A DNA stretch of 7,452 nucleotides. It comes from Candidatus Izemoplasma sp. (lineage in GTDB: Bacteria; Bacillota_I; Bacilli_A; Izemoplasmatales; Izemoplasmataceae). The notes beneath the pieces are model-generated. The model was given only the letters and a program-made list of their open reading frames with translations, was not told the origin of the DNA and did no database searches. How positions within the stretch are numbered: position 1 is the first letter of the stretch; each line of letters starts with the position of its first letter. The stretch covers positions 1-7,452 of the forward strand of contig SLPE01000154.1 in assembly GCA_007132145.1 (NCBI GenBank). The letters run 5' to 3'. A program made the translations under genes and the position numbers. Shown here piece after piece: positions 5,400-7,452 of the stretch.

Positions 5400-6139
5400 C
5401 ACAACATCCCCCCGTTCACGTGCAACGTCTCCCCGGTGATGTAGGCGGCCGCCTCGGAAGCGAGAAACGTCGCCGCGGCGGCGACTTCTTCGGGACGTCC
5501 GAAACGACCGACGGGAATTTGTGAAAGGTAGCTCGTGACGATTTCTTCGCTCAAGGCATCGGTCATCGGCGTTCGGATGAGACCGGGCGCGACAGCGTTG
5601 ACGGTCACGTTCTTTTTCGCGAATTCCTTGGCGAGCGCTTTGGTCAACCCGATGATGCCCGCTTTCGTCGCCGCGTAGTTCGCCTGGCCGGCGTTGCCCG
5701 TGAATCCGACGACGGACCCGATGTTCACGATTCGTCCGTACTTTTGCTTTAGCATGCCGCGGGCGACGTGTTTGCACAAGTTCCACGTTCCTTTGAGATT
5801 GACCGCGACGACTTCGTCGAAGGCTTCTTCACCCATCCGCAACATCAGTTGGTCGCGGGTGATGCCGGCGTTGTTCACGAGGATGTCGAGTCCGCCGAAA
5901 CGTTCGACAGTCTTTTCGACCAAAGTCCGGCTCTGGTTGAAATCCGAGACATCCGCGCGAATGGCGAAGGCGTCCTTTCCGGTCGCGACGACGTCTTCGA
6001 CGAGTTCTTCCGCCCCGGCGAGGTCGTTCATGCAATGCACGGCGATACGGGCGCCCTCTTCTGCGAAGGCGCGTACGAGCGCTCGGCCGATGCCGCCCGT
6101 AGCGCCCGTGATCAATACACGTCGATCCGTGAATCTCAT
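5399..6139 (-). CDS. fabG: 3-oxoacyl-ACP reductase FabG
   Basis: FabG performs the NADPH-dependent reduction of 3-oxoacyl-ACP to 3-hydroxyacyl-ACP. The 246-residue product is a typical short-chain dehydrogenase/reductase: cofactor loop TGATGGIG (11-18), Asp63 in the RADVSD segment, NNAG (89-92), Asn114, Ser142, and the YxxxK pair Tyr155/Lys159. The tail GETLHVNGGML is characteristic of FabG. The ATG (6139-6137) overlaps the fabD stop as ATGA, with AAGGGG about 12 nt upstream within fabD, so translation is probably coupled. Its position between fabD and fabF confirms the fatty acid role over other members of the dehydrogenase family. Confidence 0.97.
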   Translation of the reverse strand: MRFTDRRVLITGATGGIGRALVRAFAEEGARIAVHCMNDLAGAEELVEDVVATGKDAFAIRADVSDFNQSRTLVEKTVERFGGLDILVNNAGITRDQLMLRMGEEAFDEVVAVNLKGTWNLCKHVARGMLKQKYGRIVNIGSVVGFTGNAGQANYAATKAGIIGLTKALAKEFAKKNVTVNAVAPGLIRTPMTDALSEEIVTSYLSQIPVGRFGRPEEVAAAATFLASEAAAYITGETLHVNGGML

Positions 6140-7059
6140 CTTTGGCTCATCCCCTTCAAATAACGAATGGTTTCATGGAACTCCACGATGGTTCCGATGT
6201 TCAACGTGACGATGTCCGGATCGATTTTCCGGATGAGACCGCTCAAGGTCTTGCCCGGACCGATTTCCACGAATGTGGTGTAACCGTCGGCAAGCATCGT
6301 AGCGATCATGTCGAAAAACCGCACGGGCCGTGTCATCTGCATCGTCATATCGCGCTTCGCAACGGTAGCGTGCAAACGGCCGTCGAGATTCAGATAGAGC
6401 GGTTTTGAAGCAGGGGTCAGGACCACACCTTCAAGATGTCTTTCAAAAGCGTCGGCCGCGGTTTGCATGTAAGGCGTGTGAAACGCGCCTTCGACCGCGA
6501 GTGGAACCGCCCGTTTCACGCCTGATGAAGAGACATCTTCCATCAGACGCGCCATCGCATTCACAGGTCCCCCGACAACGGTCTGCATCGGCAGGTTCCG
6601 ATTCGCCACATGGCAATCGGGATGTCGTTGCAACAACGCTTCAACGGCGTCGCTTCCTCCGATGAGTGCCACAAGCGACGTCTTTTCGCGTTGCGCGGCA
6701 TCCGACATGTGCCTACCCCGTACCCTAACGAGGTCGAAACCCTCAGCGAAGGTATAAAGCCCGGCATCATGGAAAGCGGCGTATTCACCGAGGGACAGAC
6801 CGGCGCATCCTTCGCTTTCGAAACCTTCCTCTTTCATGGCCTCCCGCACGGCGACGCTCATCGCATAGATGGCCGGTTGCGCGCAGGCGGTCTTTTTCAA
6901 CCGCTCGCCTTCTTTGAACATCGCTTCGAGCAAGCCGCCGCCGAAACGATCCTCGGCCATGTCCAGACGAGCCTTCACGACAGGAAGGTCCGTGTAGAGG
7001 TCATACCCCATCCCGACGTGCTGACTCCCTTGGCCCGCATAGACGAATGCCGTCTTCAT
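6136..7059 (-). CDS. fabD: Malonyl-CoA:ACP transacylase FabD
   Basis: FabD transfers malonyl from CoA to the acyl carrier protein, supplying the elongation substrate. The 307-residue product is the usual length, with the oxyanion-loop motif AGQGSQ (8-13), the nucleophile Ser89 in GLSLGEYAAF, Arg114 in RVRGRHM (the carboxylate-binding Arg position), and the catalytic His194 in EGAFHTPYM. GLSLGEY replaces GHSLGEY, as in several Gram-positive FabD enzymes. Glu190 stands where many homologues have Ser (SGAFH). EIGPGKTL near 264-271 is the conserved C-terminal motif. The ATG (7059-7057) overlaps the fabK stop as ATGA. Confidence 0.96.
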   Translation of the reverse strand: MKTAFVYAGQGSQHVGMGYDLYTDLPVVKARLDMAEDRFGGGLLEAMFKEGERLKKTACAQPAIYAMSVAVREAMKEEGFESEGCAGLSLGEYAAFHDAGLYTFAEGFDLVRVRGRHMSDAAQREKTSLVALIGGSDAVEALLQRHPDCHVANRNLPMQTVVGGPVNAMARLMEDVSSSGVKRAVPLAVEGAFHTPYMQTAADAFERHLEGVVLTPASKPLYLNLDGRLHATVAKRDMTMQMTRPVRFFDMIATMLADGYTTFVEIGPGKTLSGLIRKIDPDIVTLNIGTIVEFHETIRYLKGMSQR

Positions 7060-7452
7060 CGGTGGTTCTCCTTGAAACTCCGACTGTTTTCGAAGAGGTC
7101 TTCGAGAATCGTCTTGACAGGTCGGATGTTCTTGACGAGACCGGCGATTTGCCCGGCCATGAACGACCCTCCGTCGAGGTCCCCCTCATCGACGGCGCGC
7201 TGCAAGGACCCGAGTGTCATCTTTTCGAGTTCATGCAAGTCGACCCCTTCTTTCGCCATGGCGACATAGGACCGCGCCATCTTGTTTTTCAAGACGCGGA
7301 CGGGGGCTCTCGTGTCGCGTCCCGTGACGATCGTGTCCGAATCGCGCGCGGTAACGACTTTGTCCTTATAGTTCTGATGAATCGGGCATTCCTCACTCGC
7401 GAGCAGGACCGTGCCGACTTGCACGCCCTTGGCGCCCAAGGCGAAGGCGGCG
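7056..7452 (-). CDS. fabK: Enoyl-ACP reductase II FabK, C-terminal part (runs off window edge)
   Basis: FabK is the FMN-dependent enoyl-ACP reductase of some Gram-positive bacteria, replacing the triclosan-sensitive FabI. The last 131 residues are visible, and the frame is open to the window edge. The segment AAFALGAKGVQVGT is the FMN-phosphate-binding end of the 2-nitropropane-dioxygenase/FabK TIM barrel. It is followed by SEECPIHQNYKDKVV and the FabK-like tail FMAGQIAGLVKN. The catalytic region lies beyond the window. The apparent initiation codon at 7439 is an internal TTG (Leu), so it is not a start. The stop TGA (7058-7056) overlaps the fabD ATG. The related nitronate monooxygenase is an alternative by sequence, but the position directly before fabD, as in streptococci, favours FabK. 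Confidence 0.9.
   Translation of the reverse strand, partial: AAFALGAKGVQVGTVLLASEECPIHQNYKDKVVTARDSDTIVTGRDTRAPVRVLKNKMARSYVAMAKEGVDLHELEKMTLGSLQRAVDEGDLDGGSFMAGQIAGLVKNIRPVKTILEDLFENSRSFKENHR

Noticed and set aside
4158..5786. Long N-terminal extension of fabF up to 5786
   Set aside because: The extra 129 residues are Arg-rich, overlap fabG in another frame and lack family similarity; the FabF sequence clearly begins at MKRRVVITGMG (5399).
1..7452. Mobile elements, CRISPR arrays, tRNA or rRNA genes
   Set aside because: No transposase or integrase motifs, no regularly spaced direct repeats and no tRNA-like cloverleaf were seen on either strand.

Overview
This window looks like a chromosomal segment of a Bacillota-type (low-G+C Gram-positive lineage) bacterium, although its own base composition is about half G+C. 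The reasons are strong AGGAGG-type ribosome binding sites, clear sigma-A-like promoters with 17-bp spacers, a FabK-containing type II fatty acid synthesis cluster in the streptococcal gene order, a Bacillota-style trimeric dUTPase, and an ECF-transporter S component under a cobalamin riboswitch. UGA behaves as a stop and Trp is encoded by UGG, so the code is standard. A relative of the Mollicutes/Erysipelotrichia is possible from the S2 sequence, but that is a weak impression.

Layout, left to right. (1) Positions 1-550, minus strand: 5' part of rpsB (ribosomal protein S2), cut by the window edge, with its promoter (660-688) and a hairpin-rich leader (579-638). (2) Positions 695-2818, minus strand: a three-gene operon transcribed in the order 2818 to 695. 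It encodes a large secreted, transcobalamin-like protein (N-terminal DUF4430/beta domain plus alpha-helical repeat domain), a small membrane-anchored DUF4430 protein, and an integral membrane ECF S component. (3) Positions 2819-3218: a 400-bp non-coding region holding a transcription terminator, a full cobalamin riboswitch aptamer (2959-3099, minus), the promoter of the B12 operon and the divergent promoter of dut. (4) Positions 3219-3659, plus strand: dut. (5) Positions 3662-3707: a two-way terminator between convergent dut and the fab operon. (6) Positions 3730 to past 7452, minus strand: fabK (partial)-fabD-fabG-fabF-fabZ, with every junction overlapping by 1 to 4 nt.

How the genes work together. 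The fab genes form one translationally coupled unit: FabD makes malonyl-ACP, FabF condenses, FabG reduces, FabZ dehydrates and FabK reduces the enoyl-ACP. dut keeps dUTP low and supplies dUMP. The most interesting part is the riboswitch operon. Its regulation by a B12-type riboswitch, its two proteins related to the cobalamin-binding beta domain of animal transcobalamin/intrinsic factor, and its ECF S component together suggest a surface capture-and-import route for cobalamin or a corrinoid precursor. In the large protein the two transcobalamin-like domains appear in the reverse order to the animal proteins. The energizing EcfA/A'/T module is not in the window.
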